From Cellulomonas sp. (lineage in GTDB: Bacteria; Actinomycetota; Actinomycetes; Actinomycetales; Cellulomonadaceae), in NCBI RefSeq assembly GCF_017744555.1, contig NZ_JAGIBD010000009.1, forward strand, positions 1 through 64,000: a stretch of 64,000 nucleotides of DNA, read 5' to 3'. Below the pieces are notes generated by a model that ran no database searches, was not told the DNA's origin, and was given only the letters and a program-made list of their open reading frames with translations. Each line of letters begins with the position of its first letter. Within the stretch, counting starts at the first letter, position 1. A program made the position numbers and the translations under genes. This document shows, piece by piece, positions 16,374-25,322 of the stretch.

Positions 16374-17042
16374 TCACCCCAGGTCCGCGTCGCGCACGAG
16401 CAGCGCGATCTGCGTCCGGTTCTCCAGGCCGAGCTTGAGCAGGATGCTCGACACGTGCGACTTCACGGTCGGCACGCTCAGGTACAGGTCACGGCCCACT
16501 TCCGCGTTCGACGAGCCCCGCCCGATGGCCAGCACCACGTCCCGCTCACGTGCGGTGAGCCGGTTCAGCACCGCGCGTGCGTCCTCGCGCGCGCCACCCG
16601 TTCGGGCGGTCGTGTCCATGAGCCGGCGGGCGACCCGCGGTGACAGCACGGGCTCACCCGCGGCGGCGGCGTGCACCGCCTCGACGATCCGGGCGGGCGG
16701 CGTGTCCTTGAGCAGGTACCCGCTCGCGCCCGCAGCCATCGCGCCGTCGATCTCGTCACCCGTGTCGAACGTGGTGAGCACGACGACCGCGGGCGGGTGC
16801 GGCCGTGCCCGGACCGTGCGGGTCGCCGTGATCCCGTCGACACCCGGCATGCGCAGGTCCATGAGGACGACGTCCGCGGCGTGCGCATCGAGCACCGCGG
16901 GCACCTCGCCGCCGTCCGCCGCCTGGCCGACGACCGCGATCCCGTCGGCGCCGTCGAGCATGAGCGCCAGACCGGACCGGACCAGGGCGTCGTCGTCGAC
17001 CACGACGACCCTGACCGCCTGGCGCGGCACCTCACTCGTCAC
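16374..17042 (-). CDS. NarL/LuxR-family response regulator
   Basis: A 222-residue regulator with an N-terminal receiver domain (acidic DDD at 16-18, phosphoacceptor D62 in LMDLRMPG, conserved Lys in LLKDTPP) and a C-terminal LuxR helix-turn-helix (LTARERDVVLAIGRGSSNAE, VPTVKSHVSSILLKLGL). It lies 46 nt downstream of its cognate sensor kinase. GTG 17042 is used as the start; GTG 17030 is possible. The target is unknown, but no transporter is adjacent as in many such systems, so the signal cannot be guessed. Confidence 0.95.
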   Translation of the reverse strand: MTSEVPRQAVRVVVVDDDALVRSGLALMLDGADGIAVVGQAADGGEVPAVLDAHAADVVLMDLRMPGVDGITATRTVRARPHPPAVVVLTTFDTGDEIDGAMAAGASGYLLKDTPPARIVEAVHAAAAGEPVLSPRVARRLMDTTARTGGAREDARAVLNRLTARERDVVLAIGRGSSNAEVGRDLYLSVPTVKSHVSSILLKLGLENRTQIALLVRDADLG

Positions 17043-17088
17043 CGCGGGCCCCCCTCGCCGTCGTCGTCGTTCCCCGTCATCGTGCCCG

Positions 17089-18237
17089 TCATCGCGACCA
17101 CGGCACGGACGCGGTGAGCACGAACCCGTCCTCGGTCGGCCCGGCGTCGAGGTGCCCGCCCAGCAGCTCGACGCGCTCCGCGAGCCCGACGAGCCCGGTC
17201 CCCGACCCGTCCGCGCTGCGACGTCCTCGCGTGCCGCCGCGGTCGTCGACCCGCACGGCGACGCCGTCCTCCGACCGCGTCACGTCGATCCGCACGCGGC
17301 TGCCGGGCGCGTGCCGCCGCGCGTTCGTCAGGCCCTCCTGGCACGCCCGGTAGACGGCGAGCCCGACCGCGGCCGGGACGTCGAGGTCGTCGGGCGCCGA
17401 CAGCACCACGTCCGTGCCCGCGAGCCGCGACTCCTCGACGAGCGCGCCGAGGTCGCCGACGCCGGGCACGGGCCGCAGCTCGTCGGGCCCGGACCGCAGC
17501 AGCCCGATCACCTCCCGCAGCTCCGCGAGCGCCTCCCCCGCGCTCGCCCGGACCACCCCGGCCGCATGCGCGACCTGGTCGGGCGTGAGGTCCGGGCGGT
17601 ACTCGAGCGCGCCCGCGGTCGTCGCGAGCAGCGACAGCCGGTGCGCAAGGGTGTCGTGCATCTCGCGCGCGATCCGGGTCCGCTCGGCCATCCGTGCCTC
17701 GTCGACCCGTCGCGCCTGCTCACGCTCCGCCCGTACGGCCCGCTCGCGCCACGCGGCCACGAGCTCGGCGCGCGTCCGCGCGTACGCGCCCCAGCCGAGC
17801 AGCGCGGCGTGCACGGCGACGTCGCACAGCAGCCACCAGCCCACCAGCATTCCTGGCGGACGCACCATGGCCTGGACCGCGTGCCCGACGGCGCTCGCGG
17901 CGGCCACGGGCCAGGCGAGCCGCACCGGGTGCAGCCGCCCGGCGACGAGCGTGCCGGCCGTCGCGGCGGGGGTCGCGGCGGGGCTCACCGCGGCCAGCGC
18001 CCCGAGCAGCAGACCAGCCGGGAGCGGGCTGTCGCGCACCAGCAGGAGGGCGCCGAGCGACAGGAGGCCGACGGCGACGTCGACCGCCGCCGGCACGGCC
18101 GACGACCCCTGCGTGATCGCCGTCCACGTGGCCAGACCCGTGAGCACAGCGAGGCCGGCGAGGGCCGGCACCACGCTCGCCAGGGGGACCCGCGCGGCGG
18201 TCCCCGGCGGGCAGTCGGGCTGCGGGAGGGTCGTCAT
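17089..18237 (-). CDS. Two-component sensor histidine kinase (HisKA_3 type)
   Basis: A 382-residue NarX/DesK-class kinase. The N-terminal half has four to five hydrophobic segments (around residues 20-150) and only short loops, so sensing is probably intramembrane. The dimerisation/phosphoacceptor motif is REMHDTLAHR with H194, followed by an HATPase domain (NARRHAPGSRVRIDV for the N box, GTGLVGLAERVELLGG for the G boxes). The start ATG 18237 has TACGCT 7 nt upstream. It forms an operon with the response regulator. Confidence 0.93.
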   Translation of the reverse strand: MTTLPQPDCPPGTAARVPLASVVPALAGLAVLTGLATWTAITQGSSAVPAAVDVAVGLLSLGALLLVRDSPLPAGLLLGALAAVSPAATPAATAGTLVAGRLHPVRLAWPVAAASAVGHAVQAMVRPPGMLVGWWLLCDVAVHAALLGWGAYARTRAELVAAWRERAVRAEREQARRVDEARMAERTRIAREMHDTLAHRLSLLATTAGALEYRPDLTPDQVAHAAGVVRASAGEALAELREVIGLLRSGPDELRPVPGVGDLGALVEESRLAGTDVVLSAPDDLDVPAAVGLAVYRACQEGLTNARRHAPGSRVRIDVTRSEDGVAVRVDDRGGTRGRRSADGSGTGLVGLAERVELLGGHLDAGPTEDGFVLTASVPWSR

Positions 18238-18244
18238 GGCTCCG

Positions 18245-18250
18245 AGCGTA
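18245..18250 (-). promoter_or_regulatory. -10 element of the histidine kinase gene
   Basis: TACGCT on the minus strand, 7 nt before the ATG. Confidence 0.45.
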
Positions 18251-18275
18251 GGAACGTGCCCTGACCTGGTCGACC

Positions 18276-18306
18276 GACCTCGGTAGGGGGTCCGTAGGAC
18301 CTCGGT
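18276..18306. promoter_or_regulatory. Direct repeat GACCTCGGT x2, candidate response-regulator site
   Basis: GACCTCGGT occurs at 18276-18284 and again at 18298-18306, two helical turns apart (22 bp). It is 26 to 55 nt upstream of the kinase -10 element. This is suitable geometry for autoregulation by a NarL-type dimer; assignment is tentative. Confidence 0.3.
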
Positions 18307-18388
18307 CGCCGCGCCGGCGGTGCCGCGCCCCTGTCCCGACCGCTCCCCGACCGGCCGAAGCCCCGCCACGGAAGGGTGACGACGGCCG

Positions 18389-18417
18389 TTCCGTCGGGGC
18401 GGACCGACGGCTATGCT
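18389..18417 (+). promoter_or_regulatory. Promoter of cellobiose phosphorylase gene
   Basis: TTCCGT (18389-18394) and TATGCT (18412-18417) are separated by 17 bp. The CebR-type box lies 17 bp downstream of the -10 element, where bound repressor would block early transcription. Confidence 0.5.
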
Positions 18418-18434
18418 CTCTCCGTGAGATCGCG

Positions 18435-18448
18435 TGGGAGCGCTCTCG
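18435..18448. promoter_or_regulatory. CebR-type operator
   Basis: TGGGAGCGCTCTCG matches 12 of 14 positions of the palindrome TGGGAGCGCTCCCA known as the binding site of the cellobiose-responsive LacI-family repressor CebR in Actinobacteria. It is between promoter and start of the cellobiose phosphorylase gene. No cebR gene is in the window. Confidence 0.7.
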
Positions 18449-18555
18449 CAACGACCAGAAGTCGCGTCGGCCCCAGGCGCGTGGCCGGCAGCGGTGCCGG
18501 CGTGCGCGTGCGGAACCCCCGTCGCTGACGCTCAGCGCACTCGAGAGGCAAGTCC

Positions 18556-21024
18556 ATGCGGTTCGGCCACTTCGACGACGACGCACGTGAGTACGTCATC
18601 ACGACGCCCCACACGCCCTACCCGTGGATCAACTACCTCGGCAACGAGCAGTTCTTCTCGCTCATCTCGCACCAGGCCGGCGGCTACACGTTCTACCGCG
18701 ACGCCAAGATGCGCCGCCTCACGCGCTACCGCTACAACAACATCCCCGCCGACGCGGGCGGCCGCTACTTCTACGTGCACGACGGCGGCGACGTGTGGAC
18801 CCCGTCGTGGCTGCCGGTCAAGGCCGACCTCGACCACTTCGAGGCCCGGCACGGCCTCGGCTACTCGCGCATCACGGGCGAGCGCGGCGGGCTGTCCGTC
18901 GAGACGCTGTATTTCGTGCCGCTCGGCGAGAACGCCGAGGTCCAGAAGGTCACGCTGACCAACACCTCGGACGCGGCCAAGACGGTCACGCTGTTCTCGT
19001 TCGCCGAGTTCTGCCTGTGGAACGCGCAGGACGACCAGACGAACTACCAGCGCAACCTGTCGATCGGCGAGGTCGAGGTCGAGCGGGACTCCCCGCACGG
19101 CTCGGCGATCTACCACAAGACCGAGTACCGCGAGCGTCGCGACCACTACGCCGTCTACGGCGTGAACACCCAGGCCACGGGCTTCGACACGGACCGCGAC
19201 ACGTTCGTCGGGGCGTACAACGGGCTCGGCGAGGCGGCCGTGCCGCGCGCCGGGAAGTCGGCGAACTCGGTCGCGTCGGGCTGGTACCCGATCGGGTCGC
19301 ACTCGGTCGACGTGACGCTGGAGCCGGGTGAGTCGCGCACGCTCACCTACGTCCTCGGGTACATCGAGAACCCGGACGACGAGAAGTGGGCCGACGACGC
19401 CCACCAGGTCATCAACAAGGCGCCCGCGCACGCGCTGCTGGGCCGCTTCGCGACGACCGAGCAGGTCGACGCCGCGTTCGACGCCCTGCAGTCCTACTGG
19501 ACCAACTTGCTGTCCACGTACTCGGTGACGTCCGACGACGAGAAGCTCGACCGGATGGTCAACATCTGGAACCAGTACCAGTGCATGGTCACCTTCAACA
19601 TGTCGCGCTCGGCGTCGTTCTTCGAGACCGGCATCGGCCGCGGCATGGGCTTCCGCGACTCCAACCAGGACCTGCTCGGCTTCGTGCACCTCATCCCCGA
19701 GCGTGCCCGCGAGCGCATCATCGACATCGCGTCGACCCAGTTCCCCGACGGCTCCGCGTACCACCAGTACCAGCCGCTCACGAAGCGCGGGAACAACGAC
19801 ATCGGCTCCGGCTTCAACGACGACCCGCTGTGGCTCATCGCCGGCGTCGCCGCGTACGTCAAGGAGACCGGCGACTTCTCGATCCTCGACGAGCAGGTGC
19901 CGTTCGACAACGAGCCCGGCTCCGAGGTGTCCCTGTTCGAGCACCTCACGCGCTCGTTCCAGTTCACGGTCGACAACCGCGGCCCGCACGGCCTGCCGCT
20001 CATCGGCCGTGCCGACTGGAACGACTGCCTCAACCTCAACTGCTTCTCCACCACGCCCGGCGAGTCGTTCCAGACCACCGAGAACCAGGCCGGCGGCGTC
20101 GCGGAGTCCGTCTTCATCGCCGCGCAGTTCGTGCTGTACGGCGCCGAGTACGCCGAGCTCGCCGAGCGCCGCGGGCTGGACGACGTCGCCGCAGCCGCCC
20201 GCAAGCACGTGGACGAGGTCCGCGAGGCCGTCCTCGAGCACGGCTGGGACGGCCAGTGGTTCCTGCGTGCGTACGACTACTACGGCAACAAGGTCGGGAC
20301 GGACGAGAAGCCCGAGGGCAAGATCTGGATCGAGCCGCAGGGCTTCGCGACCATGGCCGGCATCGGCGTCGGCAGCGGGCCCGACGACACCGAGGCGCCC
20401 GCCATCAAGGCGCTCGACTCGGTCGGGGAGATGCTCGGCACGCCGCACGGCCTGGTGCTCCAGTACCCCGCGTACACGACGTACCAGATCGAGCTCGGCG
20501 AGGTCTCCACGTACCCGCCCGGGTACAAGGAGAACGGCGGCATCTTCTGCCACAACAACCCGTGGGTCATCATCGGCGAGACCGTCGTGGGCCGCGGTGA
20601 CCGCGCGTTCGACTACTACAAGCGCATCACCCCCGCGTACCGCGAGGACATCTCCGACACGCACCGCCTCGAGCCGTACGTGTACGCCCAGATGATCGCG
20701 GGCAAGGAGGCGTCGCGCGCCGGCGAGGCGAAGAACTCGTGGCTGACCGGCACGGCGGCGTGGAACTTCGTGGCGGTGTCGCAGTACCTGCTCGGCGTCC
20801 GCCCCGACTACGACGGCCTGGTCGTCGACCCGCAGATCGGCCCCGACGTGCCGTCGTTCACGGTCACGCGCGTGGCCCGCGGCGCCACGTACGAGATCCA
20901 CGTGACGAACTCGGGCGCCCGCGGCGCCCGCGGGTCGCTGACGGTCGACGGCACGCCGGTCGAGGGCAACCACGTCCCCTACGCGCCCGCCGGCTCGACC
21001 GTGCGGGTCGAGGTCACCGTCTGA
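18556..21024 (+). CDS. cbp: Cellobiose phosphorylase, GH94
   Basis: This enzyme phosphorolyses cellobiose to alpha-glucose 1-phosphate and glucose inside the cell, saving one ATP per disaccharide. At 822 residues it has the same length as the Cellulomonas gilvus/uda enzyme and follows it closely from memory ([20 protein letters not shown], the [14 protein letters not shown] segment, [20 protein letters not shown]). The catalytic acid is D490 in [10 protein letters not shown]. There is no signal peptide. The start ATG is preceded by GAGGCAAG. The CebR-type box upstream indicates induction by cellobiose. A mutarotase follows 28 nt later, consistent with interconverting the released sugar anomers. 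Confidence 0.98.
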   Translation: MRFGHFDDDAREYVITTPHTPYPWINYLGNEQFFSLISHQAGGYTFYRDAKMRRLTRYRYNNIPADAGGRYFYVHDGGDVWTPSWLPVKADLDHFEARHGLGYSRITGERGGLSVETLYFVPLGENAEVQKVTLTNTSDAAKTVTLFSFAEFCLWNAQDDQTNYQRNLSIGEVEVERDSPHGSAIYHKTEYRERRDHYAVYGVNTQATGFDTDRDTFVGAYNGLGEAAVPRAGKSANSVASGWYPIGSHSVDVTLEPGESRTLTYVLGYIENPDDEKWADDAHQVINKAPAHALLGRFATTEQVDAAFDALQSYWTNLLSTYSVTSDDEKLDRMVNIWNQYQCMVTFNMSRSASFFETGIGRGMGFRDSNQDLLGFVHLIPERARERIIDIASTQFPDGSAYHQYQPLTKRGNNDIGSGFNDDPLWLIAGVAAYVKETGDFSILDEQVPFDNEPGSEVSLFEHLTRSFQFTVDNRGPHGLPLIGRADWNDCLNLNCFSTTPGESFQTTENQAGGVAESVFIAAQFVLYGAEYAELAERRGLDDVAAAARKHVDEVREAVLEHGWDGQWFLRAYDYYGNKVGTDEKPEGKIWIEPQGFATMAGIGVGSGPDDTEAPAIKALDSVGEMLGTPHGLVLQYPAYTTYQIELGEVSTYPPGYKENGGIFCHNNPWVIIGETVVGRGDRAFDYYKRITPAYREDISDTHRLEPYVYAQMIAGKEASRAGEAKNSWLTGTAAWNFVAVSQYLLGVRPDYDGLVVDPQIGPDVPSFTVTRVARGATYEIHVTNSGARGARGSLTVDGTPVEGNHVPYAPAGSTVRVEVTV

Positions 21025-21052
21025 CCCGCGCGGGTCGACGGAGTCACGCATC

Positions 21053-22045
21053 ATGACGGCTGTGCAGGACGTCGAAGCGCTTACTTTCCTCGCCTCGCGC
21101 GGGGCGACGGAGCGTGTCCTCACGCTGCGCAGCTCGTCATGGGAGCTCGACGTGGTGCCCGGCACCGGTGCGTCGCTCGCAGCAGGTCGCATCCGCACGC
21201 CCGACGGCGTGTGGCGCGACCTGCTGCGACCCACCCGGCGCACCTCGCTCGGCGAGGCCGAGAAGTGCGCGAGCTTCCCGATGGTCCCGTGGTCCAACCG
21301 GATCCGCGACGGCCTGCTCGCGTTCGCCGGCCGCACGTGGCAGCTGCAGCGCAACGGCGCCGACGGCACCGCGATCCACGGCGCGTCCAGGCACCACGCC
21401 TGGGACGTCGTCGAGCAGCTCGACGACCGGGTCGTCCTCGAGCTCGACACGTCGCACCTGGTCGGCATCAACTTCCCGTGGAAGTTCCGCGCGCAGATCA
21501 CGTACGCGCTCGCGGGCAACCGGCTCACCGTCGGGACGTCGCTGCGGAACATCGACTGCGAGTCGTTCCCCGCCGGCTTCGGGCACCACCCGTACCTGCA
21601 GCGCTCGCTGCTCCCGGTGGGGACGCCGGGTCCGACCACGCCGGGCAACCCCCTGCTGCAGGTGCCGCTGCGGCAGGGCTACTCGCTGGTCGACGCCATG
21701 GCCTCCGGTCCGGCCGGCGACATCCCGGCCCGGGCCGACTTCCGCGACGGGCGCCCGCTCGGCTCTCGGTTCGTCGACGACGTGCTGACCGGCTGGGACC
21801 CCGGTGCGCCGATCCGCATCCGGTACGACGACGCCGGGGTCGACGTCGACCTGCACGCCGACCCCATCTACTCGCACCTCGTCGTGTACGCGCCGCGGCG
21901 CCGCTCGTACTTCGCGGTCGAGCCCGTGACGAACGTGAACGGCGGCTTCGCGCTGCACGCGCGTGGCGTGCCCGGCACCGGGGTGTTCGTCCTGGAGCCC
22001 GGCGAGGAGCGCTCCGGGGCGTTCACGCTCACCGCCCGCGCCTGA
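21053..22045 (+). CDS. Aldose 1-epimerase family protein
   Basis: A 330-residue galactose-mutarotase-fold protein (beta-sandwich): FPMVPWSNRIRDG near the N-terminus, HGASRHHAWDVV with the His pair, GFGHHPYLQRS, and a C-terminal FAVEPVTNVNGGF with the catalytic-type Glu. It interconverts alpha and beta anomers of a hexose. The start ATG 21053 lies 28 nt after cbp, so it is probably in the same transcript. The anomer requirement of cellobiose phosphorylase gives a plausible reason for the pairing. Confidence 0.9.
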   Translation: MTAVQDVEALTFLASRGATERVLTLRSSSWELDVVPGTGASLAAGRIRTPDGVWRDLLRPTRRTSLGEAEKCASFPMVPWSNRIRDGLLAFAGRTWQLQRNGADGTAIHGASRHHAWDVVEQLDDRVVLELDTSHLVGINFPWKFRAQITYALAGNRLTVGTSLRNIDCESFPAGFGHHPYLQRSLLPVGTPGPTTPGNPLLQVPLRQGYSLVDAMASGPAGDIPARADFRDGRPLGSRFVDDVLTGWDPGAPIRIRYDDAGVDVDLHADPIYSHLVVYAPRRRSYFAVEPVTNVNGGFALHARGVPGTGVFVLEPGEERSGAFTLTARA

Positions 22046-22104
22046 CGGGCGTCGTCGGCCCCGTCCCGCCCGACCACCGCCCGCGCCCGGCCCGGCCCGT
22101 CAGG
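22041..22104. terminator. Bidirectional terminator between convergent genes
   Basis: CCTGACGGGC (22041-22050) and GCCCGTCAGG (22095-22104) are exact reverse complements that contain the stop codons of the two convergent genes. The intervening 44 nt are mostly G and C and can fold further. Confidence 0.4.
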
Positions 22105-22393
22105 GGCCGGCGAGGTCCCCACGCTCGTCGGCGACGACCGTGTCGACCGTCGCGAGGAACGCCGCGAAGCCCGGGAGGTCCGCCCCGCGGGCGCGTGACG
22201 TGTCGAGGTCGGCGGACGTGCGCCACTCGATGACGTCGAGCCACTGCCCGTCCGGCAGGCCGATCAGCCGGGAGTCGACGAACCCGTCGCGCTCGGCGCG
22301 GAACTCGTCGATCATCCGCGCCCGGGCGTCGAGCATCTCCTGCACGCGCTCGTCGCTCACCGTGAACCGCACCAGCTCGATCGTGCTGCCCAT
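22100..22393 (-). CDS. ABM-type (antibiotic biosynthesis monooxygenase fold) protein
   Basis: A 97-residue dimeric alpha+beta barrel-like protein: STIELVRFTVSDERVQEML, a central helix ARMIDEFRAERDGFVDSRL, and LPDGQWLDVIEWRTSADLD. This is the pattern of stress-linked ABM-domain proteins of unknown substrate. The start ATG 22393 follows GGAGGCG. It is convergent with the epimerase gene. Confidence 0.75.
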   Translation of the reverse strand: MGSTIELVRFTVSDERVQEMLDARARMIDEFRAERDGFVDSRLIGLPDGQWLDVIEWRTSADLDTSRARGADLPGFAAFLATVDTVVADERGDLAGP

Positions 22394-22527
22394 CGCCGCC
22401 TCCGTGGTCGTCGTCCGTCCGTGCGGAGGTCAGTCCAGCACGGCCCACCGACACCTGCGCGTGCCCGTCCGGTCGGACGAGCGGCCGTTCCTCGTCCGGG
22501 GCGACGACACCGTCGGACGCGACCATG

Positions 22528-23511
22528 TCACCGGTACGCGCCCGCCCGGAACTCGGCGAGGTACGGGGCGTACGCGGCCCGGTTCCCCGGCGCACCGTTG
22601 AGCACCCGGTACGCGTCGGACGCGATGTCCGCCTGCTGCTCGGTGTTGAACGACGAGAGCGTCTGACCCGCGGCCGTCCGGCGCAGGAGCTCCGCCTCCC
22701 CGCCGTACGCGTACACGCCGCGGATCGCGTGGTACAGCGTCGTAGAGAGGCCCACGCCGCGTGCGTACTGCCAGCTGTGACCGAGCTCGTGGATGAGCCA
22801 CGGCATGTCCGGGCCGCCGCCGGCCAGGGTGCCGGTCGGGAAGTTCACGGTCCAGGGCGTCGTCCGGGCGTACCCGCCGATCGCCATGACCGGCGCGTCC
22901 TCGAGCACGATGGTGTCGTACGCCAGGCTCGAGCCGTAGACGGAGGTCGCGGCGGTGAGCTCCGCGTTCGTCAGGCCGCGACGGGTCTGGGTCTCGGTGT
23001 TCTGGGCGCTGCTCGCGATCCTCGTGTCCCAGATGAGACCCGGGATGATCGTGGTCTGGTCGGCGGAGTACAGGGTGATCCGGTGCTCGTCGAGAAGGCC
23101 GTCGACCATCCGTGTCACGGCCGCGGGGTACGCCGCCGAGAGCGCGGCGACGAGGTCGGCGCGCGTCGCGCCCGTGCTCCAGAACTGCCGCATGTCGCGC
23201 ACGATCTTGGTGCCAACCTTGCCGGCGCTGATCAGGGGGCGCAGTGCCACCTCGATCCCCGGCGCGTCGGCCGACGTCGTCTCCATGGTCGGTGGCCCCT
23301 CCGCGGCCATCGGGGACTCGACCTCGACGTGCTCGCGCGTGTAGGCGGCGAGGTCGCGCTGCACCGTGGGAGCGAGGAGATCTCTGACCGCGCGGTTCCC
23401 GGCCGACGCCTGCAAGGCCATGAGCCCGCCCGCGGGCGTCGCCCCGCGACGCACCGCTGGCACGCGGTGGGCGGCGGGTTCGTCCTGGCGCGGGGAGTGT
23501 GCCCACGGCAT
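22528..23511 (-). CDS. Orphan metallopeptidase with eCIS-type N-terminal motif
   Basis: A 327-residue protein. The N-terminus has LMALQASAGNRAVRDLLAP followed by TVQRD, the motif typical of proteins carried by or associated with extracellular contractile injection systems and DUF4157 proteins. The C-terminal half holds a zinc-protease motif HELGHSWQ (H241, E242, H245) and a later SSFNTEQQADI that may give the third ligand. There is no signal peptide or membrane helix. No contractile tail, sheath or ATPase genes are present within the window, so it is an orphan, either a loner effector or a relic. Substrate unknown. Confidence 0.7.
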   Translation of the reverse strand: MPWAHSPRQDEPAAHRVPAVRRGATPAGGLMALQASAGNRAVRDLLAPTVQRDLAAYTREHVEVESPMAAEGPPTMETTSADAPGIEVALRPLISAGKVGTKIVRDMRQFWSTGATRADLVAALSAAYPAAVTRMVDGLLDEHRITLYSADQTTIIPGLIWDTRIASSAQNTETQTRRGLTNAELTAATSVYGSSLAYDTIVLEDAPVMAIGGYARTTPWTVNFPTGTLAGGGPDMPWLIHELGHSWQYARGVGLSTTLYHAIRGVYAYGGEAELLRRTAAGQTLSSFNTEQQADIASDAYRVLNGAPGNRAAYAPYLAEFRAGAYR

Positions 23512-23618
23512 GGCGCCAGGCTAGGGGTCCCGATCGGCGTCGTCGTGCCTGATCGGGCACGCGCCCGCGCAAGGGACCGGCGGCCCGGCGACCGGCGGGC
23601 GAGGACGCGCCGGGCCCG

Positions 23619-24221
<603 letters not shown>

Positions 24222-24346
24222 GGGGTCGAGGCTCCCACATCGTCGGGAGCGGGCGACCGCGAAATCCGGACCGGCTTCGCGGCGTGCGGCGTCCCGGGTA
24301 TGCTGACCGGGCCGACCAGGGCGCCTCGTGCCGCTGGGATCGACAT

Positions 24347-24417
24347 GCGGGTGTAGTTCAATGGCAGAACATCAGCTTCCCAAGCTGATAGCGCGGGTTC
24401 GATTCCCGTCACCCGCT
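24347..24417 (+). tRNA. tRNA-Gly (anticodon CCC)
   Basis: A complete 71-nt cloverleaf. The acceptor stem GCGGGTG pairs with CACCCGC, the D-loop region is GTTCAATGGCAGAAC, the anticodon arm ATCAGC-TTCCCAA-GCTGAT puts CCC at 34-36, and the T-arm is GCGGG-TTCGATT-CCCGT. The 3' CCA is not encoded (CC then G). A strong terminator follows. No integrase or repeated 3' end is seen nearby, so it is not evidently used as an attachment site here. Confidence 0.97.
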
Positions 24418-24431
24418 CCGGACGCACCGCC

Positions 24432-24470
24432 GAAGCCGCACATCACCGACGATGTGCGGCTTCCGTTCTT
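24432..24470 (+). terminator. Rho-independent terminator after tRNA-Gly
   Basis: A perfect 13-bp stem GAAGCCGCACATC / GATGTGCGGCTTC with a 6-nt loop, followed by CGTTCTT. It is 15 nt downstream of the tRNA. Confidence 0.9.
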
Positions 24471-24547
24471 CCCCGACGGAGTGCCCTACCCGTTGCCCTC
24501 AGCGCGCGACGGACGGACACTGGCCCGATCACCGGTCGGAGGTCACC

Positions 24548-25237
24548 ATGCGCACCCGTCCCGCCCCCAGCATCCCCGACGCCCTGCCCGAGCTGCGGCC
24601 CGGCAGGCATCGCCGCCCCGAGCAGGGCGGCTGCCTCATGGAGTGGACGAGCGTGCTCGCGGGTGAGCGCTGGAGCGACCACCCCACGTGCACCCATCCG
24701 CTGCTGGCACACCTGGCGAGGAGCGTGAACGACCTCGTCGAGGACGGCTCGCGGGCGGGCCTGACGCACCTGGTCCCGGACCTGGTCGGCACCACCAGCG
24801 ACGACCCGGCGTGGGCCCTGGAGATCGCGGACGTCGCGGCGCGGCACGCCCTGCCGGTCGCGCGCGTGCAGGACGCCCGGGTCCTCGCGGTCGCGCTCAT
24901 CACGCTCGACAAGCTTCTGGAGCCGGTCGACGGGCGTCCGGCCGGGGCGCGACGGCGCACGACGGTCGACGCGCTCACGACGGTCCCGCTCGACGCCGCG
25001 TGGGCCGAGCGGTTCACGAAGGCGATGGGCCGTCCGCGGCGGACGCGGGACCTCCCGCGCGGGGTCGTGGACGTGTCGCTCGCGGCCGTCGCGATGGGTC
25101 CGCACTGCGACGAGGACCTCGTGGCCATGCTGCGCGACGCGGTCGCGACCTGTCGGGCGATGGTGTCGCCGCGCGAGGACCACGAGGGCGCCGGGTCGAC
25201 GACGTGGCGCGGGCTCGTGGAGGCGCAGGCGAGCTGA
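24548..25237 (+). CDS. Conserved hypothetical protein
   Basis: A 229-residue soluble, mostly alpha-helical protein. Landmarks: GGCLMEWTSVLAGERWSDHP, THPLLAHLARSVNDLV, and two Cys near the middle and end (HCDEDL, ATCRAMV). I know of no assigned function. The start ATG 24548 follows CGGAGGT at good spacing. Upstream in-frame codons overlap the tRNA terminator and are unlikely. It lies 85 nt before the decarboxylase gene on the same strand. Confidence 0.65.
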   Translation: MRTRPAPSIPDALPELRPGRHRRPEQGGCLMEWTSVLAGERWSDHPTCTHPLLAHLARSVNDLVEDGSRAGLTHLVPDLVGTTSDDPAWALEIADVAARHALPVARVQDARVLAVALITLDKLLEPVDGRPAGARRRTTVDALTTVPLDAAWAERFTKAMGRPRRTRDLPRGVVDVSLAAVAMGPHCDEDLVAMLRDAVATCRAMVSPREDHEGAGSTTWRGLVEAQAS

Positions 25238-25322
25238 CGCCGTCGAGCCGTCTGCCGTTGACGGCCGTCCAGGACGCGAGAACACTCCGAGGCATGCACC
25301 CCGGCACGGGCGACGACGCCCG

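Noticed and set aside
22394..22527. Possible small gene between the ABM gene and the metallopeptidase
   Set aside because: Open frames exist but none has a ribosome binding site or a plausible composition.
24347..24470. tRNA-Gly as an integration site for a mobile element
   Set aside because: No repeated tRNA 3' end, integrase or composition shift follows; only its terminator and ordinary genes.
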